Origin: Alistipes sp.
GTDB lineage: Bacteria > Bacteroidota > Bacteroidia > Bacteroidales > Rikenellaceae
Reading direction: 5' to 3'
Assembly (NCBI GenBank): GCA_017403125.1
Contig: JAFQOR010000020.1
Coordinates: forward strand, 1 to 64,000
Length of the DNA: 64,000 nucleotides
Below, one piece after another: positions 27,024 to 36,518 of the stretch (the stretch's first letter is position 1; every line of letters starts with the position of its first letter). Made by a program: the position numbers and the translations under genes. The notes under the pieces were generated by a model. That model ran no database searches. It had not been told where the DNA came from and saw only the letters and a program-made list of their open reading frames with translations.

Positions 27024-28409
27024 ATGAAAAAACTTATGCTTCTTGCAGCTGCCGTTATGGTTTCGTTCACGGCATCTGCCGAGGGTTATCAGGTAAATAA
27101 CTTCTCGTCACGTCAGAATGGTATGGCGCAGACGGGTACGGCCATGAAGCTTGGCTCCGAGTCTTTGTGGTTCAACCCCGCAGCTGTGGCTATGCAGCCT
27201 ATGCAGTTCGACCTCTCGGTAGGTGTTACGGGTATCGCCTCGACCGTAGATTTCACAAGTGGCGACTACGCTACAACGACCGACAACAAGCTCTCGACGC
27301 CTCTACACTTCTATGCGTCGTATAAGCCCGTGGATTGGTTTGCCTTTGGTGTGGCGTTCAACACGCCCCACGGCTCGTCGCTCGATTGGGGTGATGGCTG
27401 GGCAGGTGCGCACATGTGCCAGACAATCAGCCTAAAACAGTTTAATTTGCAGCCCACCGTATCGTTCCGCTTGGCAAAGAACTTCTCGATAGGTGCGGGT
27501 CTTATGGTTACGTGGGGCAACTTCGAGATGTCGAAGTCGTTGCTTGGTGTCGGAGGCATGACAAATGCCTTCATCGAGCAGATGTCGGGCATGCCCGGTT
27601 TGGCGCAGATGATTGGCAACAACCCCTTGGCATCTATTACACTTGGTGGCGATGCCAAGATTGGCTTAGGCTTCAACGTGGGTGCCTTCTGGGATATATC
27701 GGAGAAGTGGTCGTTGGGTGCTACCTACCGCCACTCCATCAAGATGAAGGTTGAGGAGGGTGCAGCGTCGCTCACCTATATCCCCAATGCGCAACTTGCT
27801 CCCATCGTGGAGGCGATGTTGGCAGAGAAGACCGGTCTTTCGCCGCAGGTGCTTGCTGCATCGACCATTCGTACCGAGCTTCCCACGCCCGGCGTTGTAA
27901 CGCTTGGTGCGAGCTTCCGTCCTACGGCAAAGTGGGAGGTGGCAGCCGACTTGCAGTATAACCTCTGGTCGTCGTACAACGAGTTGCGTATGTATCTCGT
28001 AACGCCCGCAGGTGAGAAGGAGCTTACGAACGATGTTATAGCGAAGAAGGATTACAAGAACTCGTTTGCAGCGCGCCTTGGTGCGCAGTGGCACGCCCTG
28101 AATTGGATGAGCGTACGTGCCGGTATCTACTTCGACGAGAGCCCCGTGAAGGAGGGTTTGTTGAGCCCCGAGACACCCTCGATGTCGAAGTTGGCATATA
28201 CCGCAGGTCTTACCTTCAAGCCCGCAGAGTGCTTTGCCATCGACCTTGCCTATGGCTATGTATCGCCCATCGAGGGTAGCCGCACCGACTCGGCGCAGTA
28301 CGTAGATATGATCAGCCAGCTTATGGGCGAGAACCCCGTGAAGAGCTTTGGCGGAACCTACAAGGCGACAGCGCATACGTTCTCGATTGGTGCGCGTCTC
28401 TCGTTCTAA
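27024..28409 (+). CDS. OmpP1/FadL-family outer-membrane transport protein
   Basis: This is a 461-residue beta-barrel for hydrophobic substrates such as fatty acids or aromatics. The signal peptide MKKLMLLAAAVMVSFTASA is followed by the FadL-family start NFSSRQNGMAQTGTA and SESLWFNPAA, which forms part of the inner hatch. The C-terminus IGARLSF ends in Phe as barrels usually do. The ATG at 27024 was chosen because it begins the signal peptide; a TTG nine bases upstream is in frame. The real ligand is not predictable. Confidence 0.92.
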   Translation: MKKLMLLAAAVMVSFTASAEGYQVNNFSSRQNGMAQTGTAMKLGSESLWFNPAAVAMQPMQFDLSVGVTGIASTVDFTSGDYATTTDNKLSTPLHFYASYKPVDWFAFGVAFNTPHGSSLDWGDGWAGAHMCQTISLKQFNLQPTVSFRLAKNFSIGAGLMVTWGNFEMSKSLLGVGGMTNAFIEQMSGMPGLAQMIGNNPLASITLGGDAKIGLGFNVGAFWDISEKWSLGATYRHSIKMKVEEGAASLTYIPNAQLAPIVEAMLAEKTGLSPQVLAASTIRTELPTPGVVTLGASFRPTAKWEVAADLQYNLWSSYNELRMYLVTPAGEKELTNDVIAKKDYKNSFAARLGAQWHALNWMSVRAGIYFDESPVKEGLLSPETPSMSKLAYTAGLTFKPAECFAIDLAYGYVSPIEGSRTDSAQYVDMISQLMGENPVKSFGGTYKATAHTFSIGARLSF

Positions 28410-28444
28410 ACAGTGAGCACGCTCAACGCGACGAGCGCGACTGA

Positions 28445-28510
28445 AAAGAGTTTAGGGAGTTTGGGATTTGTGGTTTGATTGCCACCTCTCCTAAACTCCC
28501 TAAACTCTTT
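28445..28510. terminator. Long hairpin between convergent genes, TTTAGGGAG repeat family
   Basis: A 22-base stem (28445-28466 with 28489-28510; 18 perfect pairs plus four inner ones) holds a second small GTGG/CCAC hairpin in its loop. Both arms are built of AGGGAGTTT-type units. It lies between the convergent porin and kinase genes and can serve both. Confidence 0.8.
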
Positions 28511-28563
28511 ATTCTCTTTACTTTCCCCACTCTCTCTTTAATCTATCTCCACTCTTTCTTTTG

Positions 28564-29565
28564 CTAAAACAGATATTTGTCGCTCTTTACGCGCTCGGCA
28601 AGGGTGTGTATCTCCTGCCACGCCTCCTCGCCAAAGGTGGTGCCCACCACCTCGATAACCTTGCCCGCAGCAATAGCCCCTATCGTGCCACATTGGCGTA
28701 GCGAGAGTCCGTTGCATAGTGCCGCCATGAAGCCCGCAGCGTAGAAGTCGCCGGCGCCTGTGGTATCTACGCGCTTGGCAGCCGCCATGATGCCTACGTG
28801 CACAACCTCGTCGCCACGCTTTATGAGTGCACCCCTAACGCCAATCTTCACCACCGCGAGTTCGCACATGCGGCTTATCTCCTGCAAGGCATTCAGGGGC
28901 TCCTGCTCGCCGGTGAAGGCGCGTGCCTCATCCTCGTTGGCAAAGAGTATATCTACGTAGCTATGGACCAAACGGTGCAGAAAGTCGCGATTCTCCTCCA
29001 CAACGTTGAACGATGCAAGGTCGATGGCAATGCGCAGTCCGCGAGCCTTTGCCTTCTGCATGGTGCTCTCTATAAGGTCGTGGTCCTGAACCAAGTAGCC
29101 CTCGACATAGAGGCAGTCATAGCCATCAAATACTGCGGGGTCGATGTCGTTGCGGTGTAGCTCGGCAGCGGCGCCGAGGTGTGTGACGAGAGTGCGTTCG
29201 CCATCTGTCGATACCAACGACACACACTTTCCGGAGCGGTGTTCCGAGCGCAAGATATATGGCTTGACGCCGATGTTGCGCAGCGCCTGTTCGTAGAAGT
29301 CGCCTGTGGTGTCATCGCCCACCTTGCCTATGAAGCCTGTCTCGATGCCGAGGCGTGCCATTGCTCGTATGGTATTGCCTGCCGAGCCGCCCAGCGACAG
29401 CGAGTAGGGGCAGCCTGCCACGGCCTTCGAAATTTCGGTTTGCAGTTGGCTATCGACCAAGCTCATCGAGCCCTTTGCCAACTGATACTGTTCGAGCACC
29501 TCGTCGTTTGCGAGGTTCACGAGCATGTCGGTTAAGGCATTACCAATGCCTATTACTCTCTTCAT
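28564..29565 (-). CDS. PfkB-family carbohydrate/nucleoside kinase, probably adenosine kinase
   Basis: The protein has 333 residues. PfkB motif 1 is GGSAGNTIRAMARLG and motif 2 is DTTGAGDFYAAGF, with the Asp as catalytic base. The N-terminus GIGNALTDMLV and overall pattern match the adenosine-kinase-like PfkB proteins found across Bacteroidota. Ribokinase- or fructokinase-type activity cannot be excluded. It follows pfkA by 41 bases on the same strand, so the two are probably cotranscribed. Confidence 0.85.
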   Translation of the reverse strand: MKRVIGIGNALTDMLVNLANDEVLEQYQLAKGSMSLVDSQLQTEISKAVAGCPYSLSLGGSAGNTIRAMARLGIETGFIGKVGDDTTGDFYEQALRNIGVKPYILRSEHRSGKCVSLVSTDGERTLVTHLGAAAELHRNDIDPAVFDGYDCLYVEGYLVQDHDLIESTMQKAKARGLRIAIDLASFNVVEENRDFLHRLVHSYVDILFANEDEARAFTGEQEPLNALQEISRMCELAVVKIGVRGALIKRGDEVVHVGIMAAAKRVDTTGAGDFYAAGFMAALCNGLSLRQCGTIGAIAAGKVIEVVGTTFGEEAWQEIHTLAERVKSDKYLF

Positions 29566-29606
29566 CTCTTTATCGGGGTTAATATATTATGAGCGTTCCA
29601 ATATCC

Positions 29607-30587
29607 CTATATCGACAACATCTTCACAATCTCCATGTCGTCGTGGTTGGGTATGGGGTGGTGCTGTGTCGCCTTCGAGAAGGGCACATATACCAACTCG
29701 CCATTCTTTATGCCTATCATCACATTGCGCTGACCCTCTCGCAGGGCTGTTATTGCCTGCGCCCCCATGCGCGAGGCGAGTATGCGGTCGGCAGCCGTGG
29801 GCGAGCCTCCGCGTTGCAGGTGTCCCAGAATCGTGACTCGTGCATCGTACTCCGGGAACTCCTCCTTTATGCGTTGAGCCAGCCCCATGGCACCTCCCGT
29901 CGTGGGGTTCTCGGCGACAAGCACTATTGCGGAGTTCTTACTCTTGCGAAAGCCGCGGTTTACGAGGTCGGCAAGTTGGTCTATCTCGGTCTCCATCTCC
30001 GGAATTATGGCAGCTTCGGCACCCGAGGCTATTGCTCCGTTCAGTGCGAGGTATCCTGCCATGTGACCCATGACCTCGACGAGGAAAAGTCGCTCGTGGC
30101 TTGTTGCCGTATCGCGAATCTTATCCACAGCCTCGACAATGGTGTTTAGTGCCGTGTCGTAGCCTATGGTGCGATCCGTGCCTCCGAGGTCGTTGTCGAT
30201 GGTGCCCGGCAGGCCAACGATGGCTATGTCGTACTCCTCGGCAAAGATGCGTGCTCCGCTCAGTGAACCGTCACCCCCGATGACAACCAGCGCGTCGATG
30301 CCCGCAGCCCTCATATTCTCATACGCCTTGTGGCGCCCTTCGGCCGTGGTAAACTCCTTGCAGCGGGCGGTTTTTAGTATGGTGCCACCCTGCTGTATGA
30401 TATTGCTCACCGATTTTGATGTGAACTCCTCAATCTCGTTATATACCAAGCCATAGTATCCACGCTTGATGCCCATGACGCGTATGCCGTTGTATATGGC
30501 GGTGCGTGTCACGGCGCGTATGGCGGCATTCATGCCGGGGGCATCGCCTCCCGATGTGAGTATTCCGATGGTCTGAATCTGTGCCAT
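29607..30587 (-). CDS. pfkA: 6-phosphofructokinase (ATP-type)
   Basis: PfkA phosphorylates fructose 6-phosphate, the committed step of glycolysis. The 326-residue length matches the bacterial ATP enzyme. Visible motifs are [17 protein letters not shown] (ATP loop), GGDGSLSGA and [20 protein letters not shown] (substrate and catalytic Asp). The GGDGS context favours ATP over pyrophosphate as donor. It is first of a two-gene unit with the PfkB kinase. Confidence 0.95.
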   Translation of the reverse strand: MAQIQTIGILTSGGDAPGMNAAIRAVTRTAIYNGIRVMGIKRGYYGLVYNEIEEFTSKSVSNIIQQGGTILKTARCKEFTTAEGRHKAYENMRAAGIDALVVIGGDGSLSGARIFAEEYDIAIVGLPGTIDNDLGGTDRTIGYDTALNTIVEAVDKIRDTATSHERLFLVEVMGHMAGYLALNGAIASGAEAAIIPEMETEIDQLADLVNRGFRKSKNSAIVLVAENPTTGGAMGLAQRIKEEFPEYDARVTILGHLQRGGSPTAADRILASRMGAQAITALREGQRNVMIGIKNGELVYVPFSKATQHHPIPNHDDMEIVKMLSI

Positions 30588-30614
30588 AGTGTTTATGCGT
30601 TATTTTTACCTCAC

Positions 30615-30622
30615 AAAGGTAT
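30615..30622 (-). promoter_or_regulatory. Promoter -7 box of pfkA
   Basis: TACCTTTG on the minus strand, 28 bases before the start codon. No -33 element at the right spacing. Confidence 0.6.
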
Positions 30623-30677
30623 AAAAAATATGCCAAAATATAGCGCAGCCCAACGGGGGTAAACATCTATTATGACC

Positions 30678-30716
30678 AAAAGAGAGGAGGGTTGCCCCAT
30701 TTCGTGGCAACCCTCC
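30678..30716 (-). terminator. Terminator of the 920-residue lipoprotein gene
   Basis: GGAGGGTTGCC (30686-30696) pairs perfectly with 30706-30716. A TCTCTTTT tail follows on the minus strand. Confidence 0.85.
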
Positions 30717-30737
30717 TTCACGCTTATCGTTGTTCAA

Positions 30738-33500
30738 TTAGAACTCGATGCCGTAGATGTCCTTGGCAAAGCGTGCTGCACGCTCGTGGAATGCCTCCTC
30801 GCCGAGAACAATAGGCTCGTCCAAGCCAATGCGCTCATAAACCTTAATCATTGACTCGTGCATAGGAGTCATCGAACGCGAAGGCTTCAAGGGTGTAGGC
30901 GTCTTGCCCACGCTGCGTACAGCGGGTGCCTCGCTGCCGCTGGCGGCTGCGTTGCCATTAACCGATGCGCGGGCTGCCGATGTGCTCTTGCGCGTGAGGA
31001 CGATATTGCCACCTACACGAGGTGTAGTAGGTGTAGCCATGCCATACTGCAACTGTACAACACAGGGGTAGTAGGTGATACTACGTTTATTACCCTCCTC
31101 ATCCTCCAACTCGCGAATTAAAGGCTTGATGGTTATGGTGTTGTAATCTGCCGATACCTCCACGGGGAAGCGCGGGTTGAAGACCACATTGCCATTTGTG
31201 TCGCGTAGTGGTGCACCTATATAGTCCGTGGTGCTAACTGCCAACATGTAGAGTGTGTAGTCCAAACCGAAGTTGAAGGTCTCCAACGGGAACTCGCGCT
31301 CGATGTCGATGGGGAGCCATACCGAGCCATCGTTGTCAATCTCCAAATTCCACTTCGGGCCGAAGTCGTAGAAGATGTGGCTAACCTCCTGGAAGCCATA
31401 GTCCTCGTGTGCGAATAGCAGGTATGGGTCTGCGATAGTGCTCAACGCGAGCTTCGGATCTGTGAAGTCGTAGCCGAGGCAGAGCAAGCGGTTGAAACCG
31501 CGAGTACGTCTGTTGTACGTGTCGGCCTGACTCTTGAACTCCTCCCACAACTCTTCGGTCTTTGCTCTCGATACGCCGGCATTCTCGTAGATTTCATATA
31601 CCTCGTCGGGCAGCTCCTCGGGATAGGTTACGCCGGCAGAGATGAATATGTCGCTGGTGTAGGGCTCAACCTCAAACCATGAACCCTCTTTTGAGTTGTA
31701 GTCCACCATCTCGGCAGTGGCTGTCCACTCGCCAACAAGCTTATCGAAGAGCGGCGACTCAACACGTTGGGGGAAAGAGGCGTGAGGCGTGGTGTACTCT
31801 GCTACGGCTGTCGATTCGGGCTCGTCGGGGTCGTTGTGACGTCCCTCCCAGCTGTGTGCCAATACGGCGATACGCGTAGTGGCATTCTCGCGGCTCGAGA
31901 AGCTGATGTCGAGACCCTCGGGGCTGTTAATCTTCTCCAACTCGTCGGCGGTGAAGGGATAACCCATGCTCGAAATCAGAGATGTATATGTGTGAGACTT
32001 CAAAATTGCGTTGAACTCACGCACGTAGTTAGCATTGAATTTTGCCTCGATGAGTCTCTCGGTAGAGATATTCTTGACGTTGAAATATACGTTGTAGGGG
32101 TCGTCCTCATGCTCGATTGGTGTAACTACGATGTCGGGTGCGGGGTGCTCGGCAACGGGCAACTCGAATGTAAGCTTCTGGAACGACTGTGTATGACCCT
32201 TGTTGTCACCCATTGCCGTAACAAAGACGTGGATTGTCTTGCCACCAAAGTCCTTGGTGTCGGCAAACCATTCGGTCAAATAGACATCCTTCAAGCCGCT
32301 TGCGTTAATAGCGCCATAGGTGTAGGTGCCGAATACCGAGGTGATGAACCACTGCATGTAGTCCTCGTTGTTTTCGAGCAGTTTCAATGCGTTAGACTGA
32401 TATTCGCTATCCTCCAATATGTTGATGATGAAGAACTTAACATCGTCAGTAGGGGTAAAGCGTAGCATGGCATTGATAGGGGTCTTGTCGTAAACCTTGA
32501 TATCGACCTTGCCATCGAAGGGCTCCGGATCCTTGCAATTTACTCGGATACGCTCGTGGTAGCCTGTCCAATACTTATCCTGGTCGAAGTTGCTTGTGCC
32601 CTCCTCGGCGTCGAAGCGCTCCCAGTCGTAGCATGCGATGAAGTAACCCTCGCCCCAGCCGTAAGGACCTGTATCATGCTCCAACTCACCTGTCTCGGGA
32701 TTCTCTACGGGATCTTGCAAGTGGTAGTATTCGAACTCGCCTACGAAGAATACACCGGGCTCACCAGGAACCTTGGTCTCGGCATATACGGCAGAGTTAA
32801 GGTTTCCTTGCGCGTCGTAAATGAGGTCGCCATTCTCGTCGCGCTCAACAGAGTTGTAGTCGTCGTAAATAACGAGCTTATCCTCGGTTGTACACTGCTG
32901 GGCATTGGTAAGAAGCATGCTCGCATCGGGCACCTTGTTGAAGTCGCGAGTGTAGTTGTAGAATGCAAGGTCGGCAGTGGTATAGCGCACGCCATTGCCA
33001 CGCTCCTTGACATCGTCGGGAATCTTCATATAGACCTTGAAGCCGTCGTACATCGTATCTACAACGGTAAGGGTGTCGGTGTAGATGGTTGTGGTGAACT
33101 CAACACATACTACATCTTTGTAGAACTGTCCGTCGGTTGTGCGTGCTGCGAACCACACCTTGTAGCTCTTGCCCGACTCCAAGCCCGTAAGCTCAACCTC
33201 GTTAATGCTCTCTGCGGCTGGCTCCTCGATGGTAACCTTTGTGCCGGTACCGTAGAGCGCCTGTACGGTGAGTTCCTCGTCCGATACTTGATATACGAAG
33301 TCGGTGATGTTCTGGCTCGTTACCGCAATCTTCACGATGCTCACTCCAATCTCCGTAGTCTGAATGTCGAGAACAGCCTCGACGGGTGTAGGCTCGGGTT
33401 GGGGATTGGGCTCCAGAGGCTTGTCCTCCTCACATGATGTAAACGCCACGCTGGTCACAAGGGCAGCGAACGCCAACATCAAATACTTAAATGTTTTCAT
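30738..33500 (-). CDS. Large predicted surface lipoprotein (920 residues), function unknown
   Basis: The signal ends in lipobox AFTSC followed by EEDKP; the acidic residues after the Cys resemble the Bacteroidota surface-export signal. A Pro-rich stalk (about 28-40) precedes an FN3-like domain (about 40-140, with ELTGLESGKSYKVWFAARTTDGQ). The rest is a long mixed beta region with many Asp, Tyr and Trp residues and no recognised enzyme motif. The C-terminal 90 residues are Ala/Ser/Pro-rich and then helical, ending YGIEF. It is a lone gene with its own promoter and terminator. No SusCD pair is nearby. A cluster of TATGCA motifs lies upstream of the promoter. Confidence 0.8.
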   Translation of the reverse strand: MKTFKYLMLAFAALVTSVAFTSCEEDKPLEPNPQPEPTPVEAVLDIQTTEIGVSIVKIAVTSQNITDFVYQVSDEELTVQALYGTGTKVTIEEPAAESINEVELTGLESGKSYKVWFAARTTDGQFYKDVVCVEFTTTIYTDTLTVVDTMYDGFKVYMKIPDDVKERGNGVRYTTADLAFYNYTRDFNKVPDASMLLTNAQQCTTEDKLVIYDDYNSVERDENGDLIYDAQGNLNSAVYAETKVPGEPGVFFVGEFEYYHLQDPVENPETGELEHDTGPYGWGEGYFIACYDWERFDAEEGTSNFDQDKYWTGYHERIRVNCKDPEPFDGKVDIKVYDKTPINAMLRFTPTDDVKFFIINILEDSEYQSNALKLLENNEDYMQWFITSVFGTYTYGAINASGLKDVYLTEWFADTKDFGGKTIHVFVTAMGDNKGHTQSFQKLTFELPVAEHPAPDIVVTPIEHEDDPYNVYFNVKNISTERLIEAKFNANYVREFNAILKSHTYTSLISSMGYPFTADELEKINSPEGLDISFSSRENATTRIAVLAHSWEGRHNDPDEPESTAVAEYTTPHASFPQRVESPLFDKLVGEWTATAEMVDYNSKEGSWFEVEPYTSDIFISAGVTYPEELPDEVYEIYENAGVSRAKTEELWEEFKSQADTYNRRTRGFNRLLCLGYDFTDPKLALSTIADPYLLFAHEDYGFQEVSHIFYDFGPKWNLEIDNDGSVWLPIDIEREFPLETFNFGLDYTLYMLAVSTTDYIGAPLRDTNGNVVFNPRFPVEVSADYNTITIKPLIRELEDEEGNKRSITYYPCVVQLQYGMATPTTPRVGGNIVLTRKSTSAARASVNGNAAASGSEAPAVRSVGKTPTPLKPSRSMTPMHESMIKVYERIGLDEPIVLGEEAFHERAARFAKDIYGIEF

Positions 33501-33565
33501 AAAATAAAGGTAATTTGGTTATTATAGTGTTTTGTTAGTCGCAGGTATTCACTCGTTTAAGCTCA

Positions 33566-33595
33566 CAAATGTAAAAATATTTTCGGTAAAAACAA
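33566..33595 (-). promoter_or_regulatory. Promoter of the 920-residue lipoprotein gene
   Basis: TTG (33593-33595), 19 bases, then TACATTTG (33566-33573), on the minus strand. Confidence 0.7.
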
Positions 33596-33653
33596 CAGAA
33601 TTTCGCAGTTTTTTTGCATAATAACTGCAAAAAGGTGTGATATTTACGTGTTT

Positions 33654-33700
33654 TATGCAAGTATGCACCAAATATGCATGCTGTATGCCATTATGTGCAT
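33654..33700. promoter_or_regulatory. Cluster of TATGCA motifs
   Basis: TATGCA occurs at 33654, 33662 and 33673, with TATGCC at 33684 and a reverse-strand variant at 33692-33700. Spacing is about 8-11 bases. The cluster is 60-130 bases upstream of the lipoprotein promoter and resembles a multi-site operator. Confidence 0.4.
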
Positions 33701-33774
33701 TGCTCGTAAGCATAGGAATATGGTTATTTTTAGCGGTACGGTAGTTTTATAATTTGGGGCGTTTGGGAGGTAGG

Positions 33775-33912
33775 GTAGTGGCGGGGCATAGCAGCTCGGG
33801 CGGCGCTATGCTTGGCGATGCCCTCGTGCTTGATTTGCAGAAGCGTAGCTCCCCTTGGCTCCCCTTGGCTCCCCTTTTGCTACCCTTTCTCTACTCTTTT
33901 GCCCCCCCCCAT
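33775..33912. repeat. Dispersed composite intergenic repeat (GC-rich then pyrimidine-rich)
   Basis: A GC-rich part with CTTGGCGATGCC and GTGCTTGATTTGC is followed by tandem CTCCCCTTGG and CTACCCTTT/CTACTCTTT units. The same order occurs at 2117-2325 and, inverted, at 8480-8622. Confidence 0.55.
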
Positions 33913-33929
33913 TCGCTACGCCCACAAAC

Positions 33930-33965
33930 AAAAAAAAGTGGCTGCCCGACGTTGTGTCAGACAGC
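33930..33965 (-). terminator. Terminator of efp
   Basis: A 10-base stem (33941-33950 with 33956-33965, including G-T pairs), a 5-base loop and eight T on the minus strand. Confidence 0.88.
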
Positions 33966-34015
33966 ACACCTAAAATTTGGGTAGGTCTATCTCCCCCCCC
34001 TCTCTTTGCTACGAA

Positions 34016-34588
34016 TTACTTGATACGCTCGTAGTACTCGCGAGTGCGGGTATCAACGCGAATCTTGTCGCCGGTGTTGATGAATAGGGGAACCTTGATG
34101 GTAGCGCCCGTATTTACGGTAGCTGCCTTCAACGAGTTGGTCGAAGCGGTATCGCCACGCACGCCGGGCTCGGTGTAGGTAATCTCCATATCGACGATAG
34201 GGGGTAGCTCTGCCGAGAGAACGGTCTCCTTCTCGGTGTGGAACATAACCTCTACAATCTGACCATCTGCCATAAGGTCGGCGTTGTTGATGAGCTTCTT
34301 GTCGATGTTAATCTCCTCGAAGGTCTCGGTGTGCATGAAGTGTGCGCCGAGGTCATCCTCGTAGGTGAACTGATAGGGACGACGCTCAACACGTACCTGC
34401 TCAATCTTTTGTGATACCGACGAGAAGGTCTTGTCCAATACGTTGCCGTTTTCGAGGTTCTTGAGCTTTGAACGTACAAAAGCGGGACCCTTGCCGGGCT
34501 TGCAGTGCTGGAAATCGACTACGATAAAGGTCTTGCCCTCCATCTCCACGCACATGCCAATCTTGATGTCTGATGCTGTAATAGTCAT
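34016..34588 (-). CDS. efp: Translation elongation factor P
   Basis: EF-P relieves ribosome stalling at polyproline. The 190-residue product has the N-terminal KOW-like domain and two OB folds of the family. The tip loop KPGKGPA places Lys33 where other EF-Ps carry a modified residue. No EpmA-, EarP- or YmfI-type modification gene is in this window, so the modification state is unknown. A promoter at 34666-34695 gives a leader of about 70 bases. Confidence 0.96.
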   Translation of the reverse strand: MTITASDIKIGMCVEMEGKTFIVVDFQHCKPGKGPAFVRSKLKNLENGNVLDKTFSSVSQKIEQVRVERRPYQFTYEDDLGAHFMHTETFEEINIDKKLINNADLMADGQIVEVMFHTEKETVLSAELPPIVDMEITYTEPGVRGDTASTNSLKAATVNTGATIKVPLFINTGDKIRVDTRTREYYERIK

Positions 34589-34665
34589 ATCGTTTCGTGT
34601 AAATTAGTAAATATTCTACCCTTTGGCTCGTTGTTCGCCGATGAACTTGGGCGAAAAAGAGCCCG

Positions 34666-34695
34666 CAAATATACAAAACAATTCACAAAGGACAA
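34666..34695 (-). promoter_or_regulatory. Promoter of efp
   Basis: TTG (34693-34695), 19 bases, then TATATTTG (34666-34673), on the minus strand. Confidence 0.72.
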
Positions 34696-34758
34696 CTCAA
34701 CTATCTCATTTTTTTGCTTTTTCGCCTCGTTATCCTCTCGCGTAGTTCTACTTTCTAT

Positions 34759-35748
34759 CTACTTTATCGTGAATATAAGGTGCTCCATGCCACGTATATA
34801 TTCCAGGTGCGAACCCTCGTCGGGGGCATAGACGCCAAAGAGGATTGTCGTCAGACGCTGTGTAGCCTCGTCCAGCGTGGTGTAGCTTGCGTAGATGCCG
34901 CCCATGTAGTCGTTTGCTACATCCCACCATCCGCGCACCTCGTACCATAGACGACCTGCGATGTTGCGCTTGGTGAGGATTGCGGGACCGCGTTCGTCAA
35001 TCTTCATGAATGAGTGCTCTGCCTCGCCCGGAATTGTGGTGAGCATGGCGTCGGTCTGCATCGTTATGCCCTCGGCGGTTAGATCCCACTCCGAGGTGTA
35101 GTCATACGAGAAGGCGAAGATGTAGCGTGCCATCTTCTCGCCGTTGAGGATATACCACAATAGCTCCTTGTCGCGTGTGCCTGCCTTCTGGTAGCCTTTG
35201 GGTATGAGCATGTTGTAGCCCGTGTGCTCCTCGAACTCCGTCGAGAGGGTCTTGTCGTGCGACGACCTCACTTCGCTTACGCGGCGGTCGCGCTCTGCCT
35301 GCTCGAAGATGTAGCGCAGCTCCGGCGCCGAGAGTCGGATATACTCGGCTGCAACTGCCGTCGAGGGTGCATGCACCGTGACGATGGTCTGCGGGTAGCC
35401 ATAGACGTCGGTGGTTACGCCCGTGGTAGGCGAGGTGAAGGTGGGGTCGATAGAGACACGGAAGATGTTGCTACTCTTGTAGTCAATCTCGGTAACCTTG
35501 TCGGGGTCCGCCTGCTTGACGATGTTGAAGTATCCCTCGTGGCGCTTCATGCCGGGGACATCCTCCTCGAAGAGGTCGCACACCGTGAGCGAGAGGTTGC
35601 GGTCTGCCCACGCATCGTTGTCACAGATGATAAACATGTCGTAGGGGTCGCCTACTGCGCTCTTGTTCGGTTTCGTCTCTGTCATGCGACAGCCCCCCAA
35701 CACGAGCAGCGAGCATGTGATGAGTAGTTGCAGCGTATGGTGTCTCAT
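34759..35748 (-). CDS. DUF4837-like lipoprotein
   Basis: The protein has 329 residues. The signal MRHHTLQLLITCSLLVLGGC carries lipobox LGGC, so it is an envelope lipoprotein. I chose the ATG at 35748 because it starts the signal peptide; an upstream in-frame start at 35805 overlaps the promoter. The mature protein begins with a block containing GDPYDMFIICD and has two similar alpha/beta halves; the second starts near ERGPAIL. This resembles the Bacteroidota family DUF4837, whose function is unknown. It is divergent from the deacetylase gene. Confidence 0.75.
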   Translation of the reverse strand: MRHHTLQLLITCSLLVLGGCRMTETKPNKSAVGDPYDMFIICDNDAWADRNLSLTVCDLFEEDVPGMKRHEGYFNIVKQADPDKVTEIDYKSSNIFRVSIDPTFTSPTTGVTTDVYGYPQTIVTVHAPSTAVAAEYIRLSAPELRYIFEQAERDRRVSEVRSSHDKTLSTEFEEHTGYNMLIPKGYQKAGTRDKELLWYILNGEKMARYIFAFSYDYTSEWDLTAEGITMQTDAMLTTIPGEAEHSFMKIDERGPAILTKRNIAGRLWYEVRGWWDVANDYMGGIYASYTTLDEATQRLTTILFGVYAPDEGSHLEYIRGMEHLIFTIK

Positions 35749-35802
35749 AGCGATAAATTTTAGTTGGTTAGATATGTGGCAAAAAGGGCCCCATACGGAG
35801 TA

Positions 35803-35848
35803 CAAAGGTAGTAATATTTTTCGTTTACGAAAAAAAAGTTTACATTTG
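35803..35848. promoter_or_regulatory. Divergent -7 boxes: DUF4837-like gene and deacetylase-ubiX
   Basis: TACCTTTG on the minus strand (35803-35810) and TACATTTG on the plus strand (35841-35848). The plus box sets the deacetylase start at 35902. Confidence 0.65.
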
Positions 35849-35901
35849 TGGCGACAAAACCTCGTTGGAGGTGTTTTAGGTTAGCAGTAAAGGAGCGCGA
35901 T

Positions 35902-36510
35902 ATGAGGATAAACCCCGGTGGGCTGATACGCAAAATCTTCCCGGAGATGATATGGAGTATTGACGATAGCGAAGGTATCTATCTTACCTTTGACGATGGG
36001 CCCACGCCCGGTGTTACGGAGTGGATACTCAACACCTTGGACCGCTACAATGCCAAGGCAACATTCTTTGTTTTGGGCAAGAATGTCGAACTTTACCCCG
36101 ATTTGTATCAGATGATTCTGGACCGTGGACATAAGGTAGGCAACCACACCTACTCGCATCAAAAGGGGTGGGGTATGTCGCGCGAACGCTATATCGAGGA
36201 TGTGGACTTGGCTGGCGACTTGGTGCATACCGAGCTCTTTCGTCCCCCCTATGCGCAGATAACACCCTCGCAGCTACGTCTTGTCGCACAGCGTTACAAG
36301 GTGGTTATGTGGAGTGTTCTTTCGCGCGACTACAATCGACGCCTATCGCCCAAGAAGTGTCTGCGTGGCACGATAAAGGATTTGCGTGCCGGTGACATCA
36401 TATCGTTGCACGACAGCGCAAAGTCGTTCCGCAACACGAGCTATGTGCTGCCGGCGTTGTTGCGTGTGGCACGCGAGAGGGGCTTGGAGTGTAAAATCTT
36501 GGAGTTATAA
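35902..36510 (+). CDS. Polysaccharide deacetylase (NodB/CE4) family protein
   Basis: The protein has 202 residues. The NodB domain shows TFDDGPTP (metal-binding Asp-Asp), HTYSH (metal-binding His pair) and FRPPYA. Family members remove N-acetyl groups from peptidoglycan, chitin or other glycans. There is no clear signal peptide, so it may act in the cytoplasm or be membrane associated through its N-terminal segment. The start is preceded by AAAGGAG, unusually Shine-Dalgarno-like for this genome. It ends 8 bases before ubiX. Confidence 0.87.
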   Translation: MRINPGGLIRKIFPEMIWSIDDSEGIYLTFDDGPTPGVTEWILNTLDRYNAKATFFVLGKNVELYPDLYQMILDRGHKVGNHTYSHQKGWGMSRERYIEDVDLAGDLVHTELFRPPYAQITPSQLRLVAQRYKVVMWSVLSRDYNRRLSPKKCLRGTIKDLRAGDIISLHDSAKSFRNTSYVLPALLRVARERGLECKILEL

Positions 36511-36518
36511 CTTTGTCT

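Larger units (their letters stand above)
33501..34015. other. Gene-free stretch between the lipoprotein gene and efp
   Basis: It contains the lipoprotein promoter, a TATGCA motif cluster, a copy of the dispersed GC-rich plus pyrimidine-rich repeat (about 33775-33910), and the efp terminator. No gene is seen in it. Confidence 0.7.

Noticed and set aside
33754-33984. A 76-codon open frame in the gap before efp
   Set aside because: It reads through the dispersed repeat and the efp terminator; the translation is low complexity.
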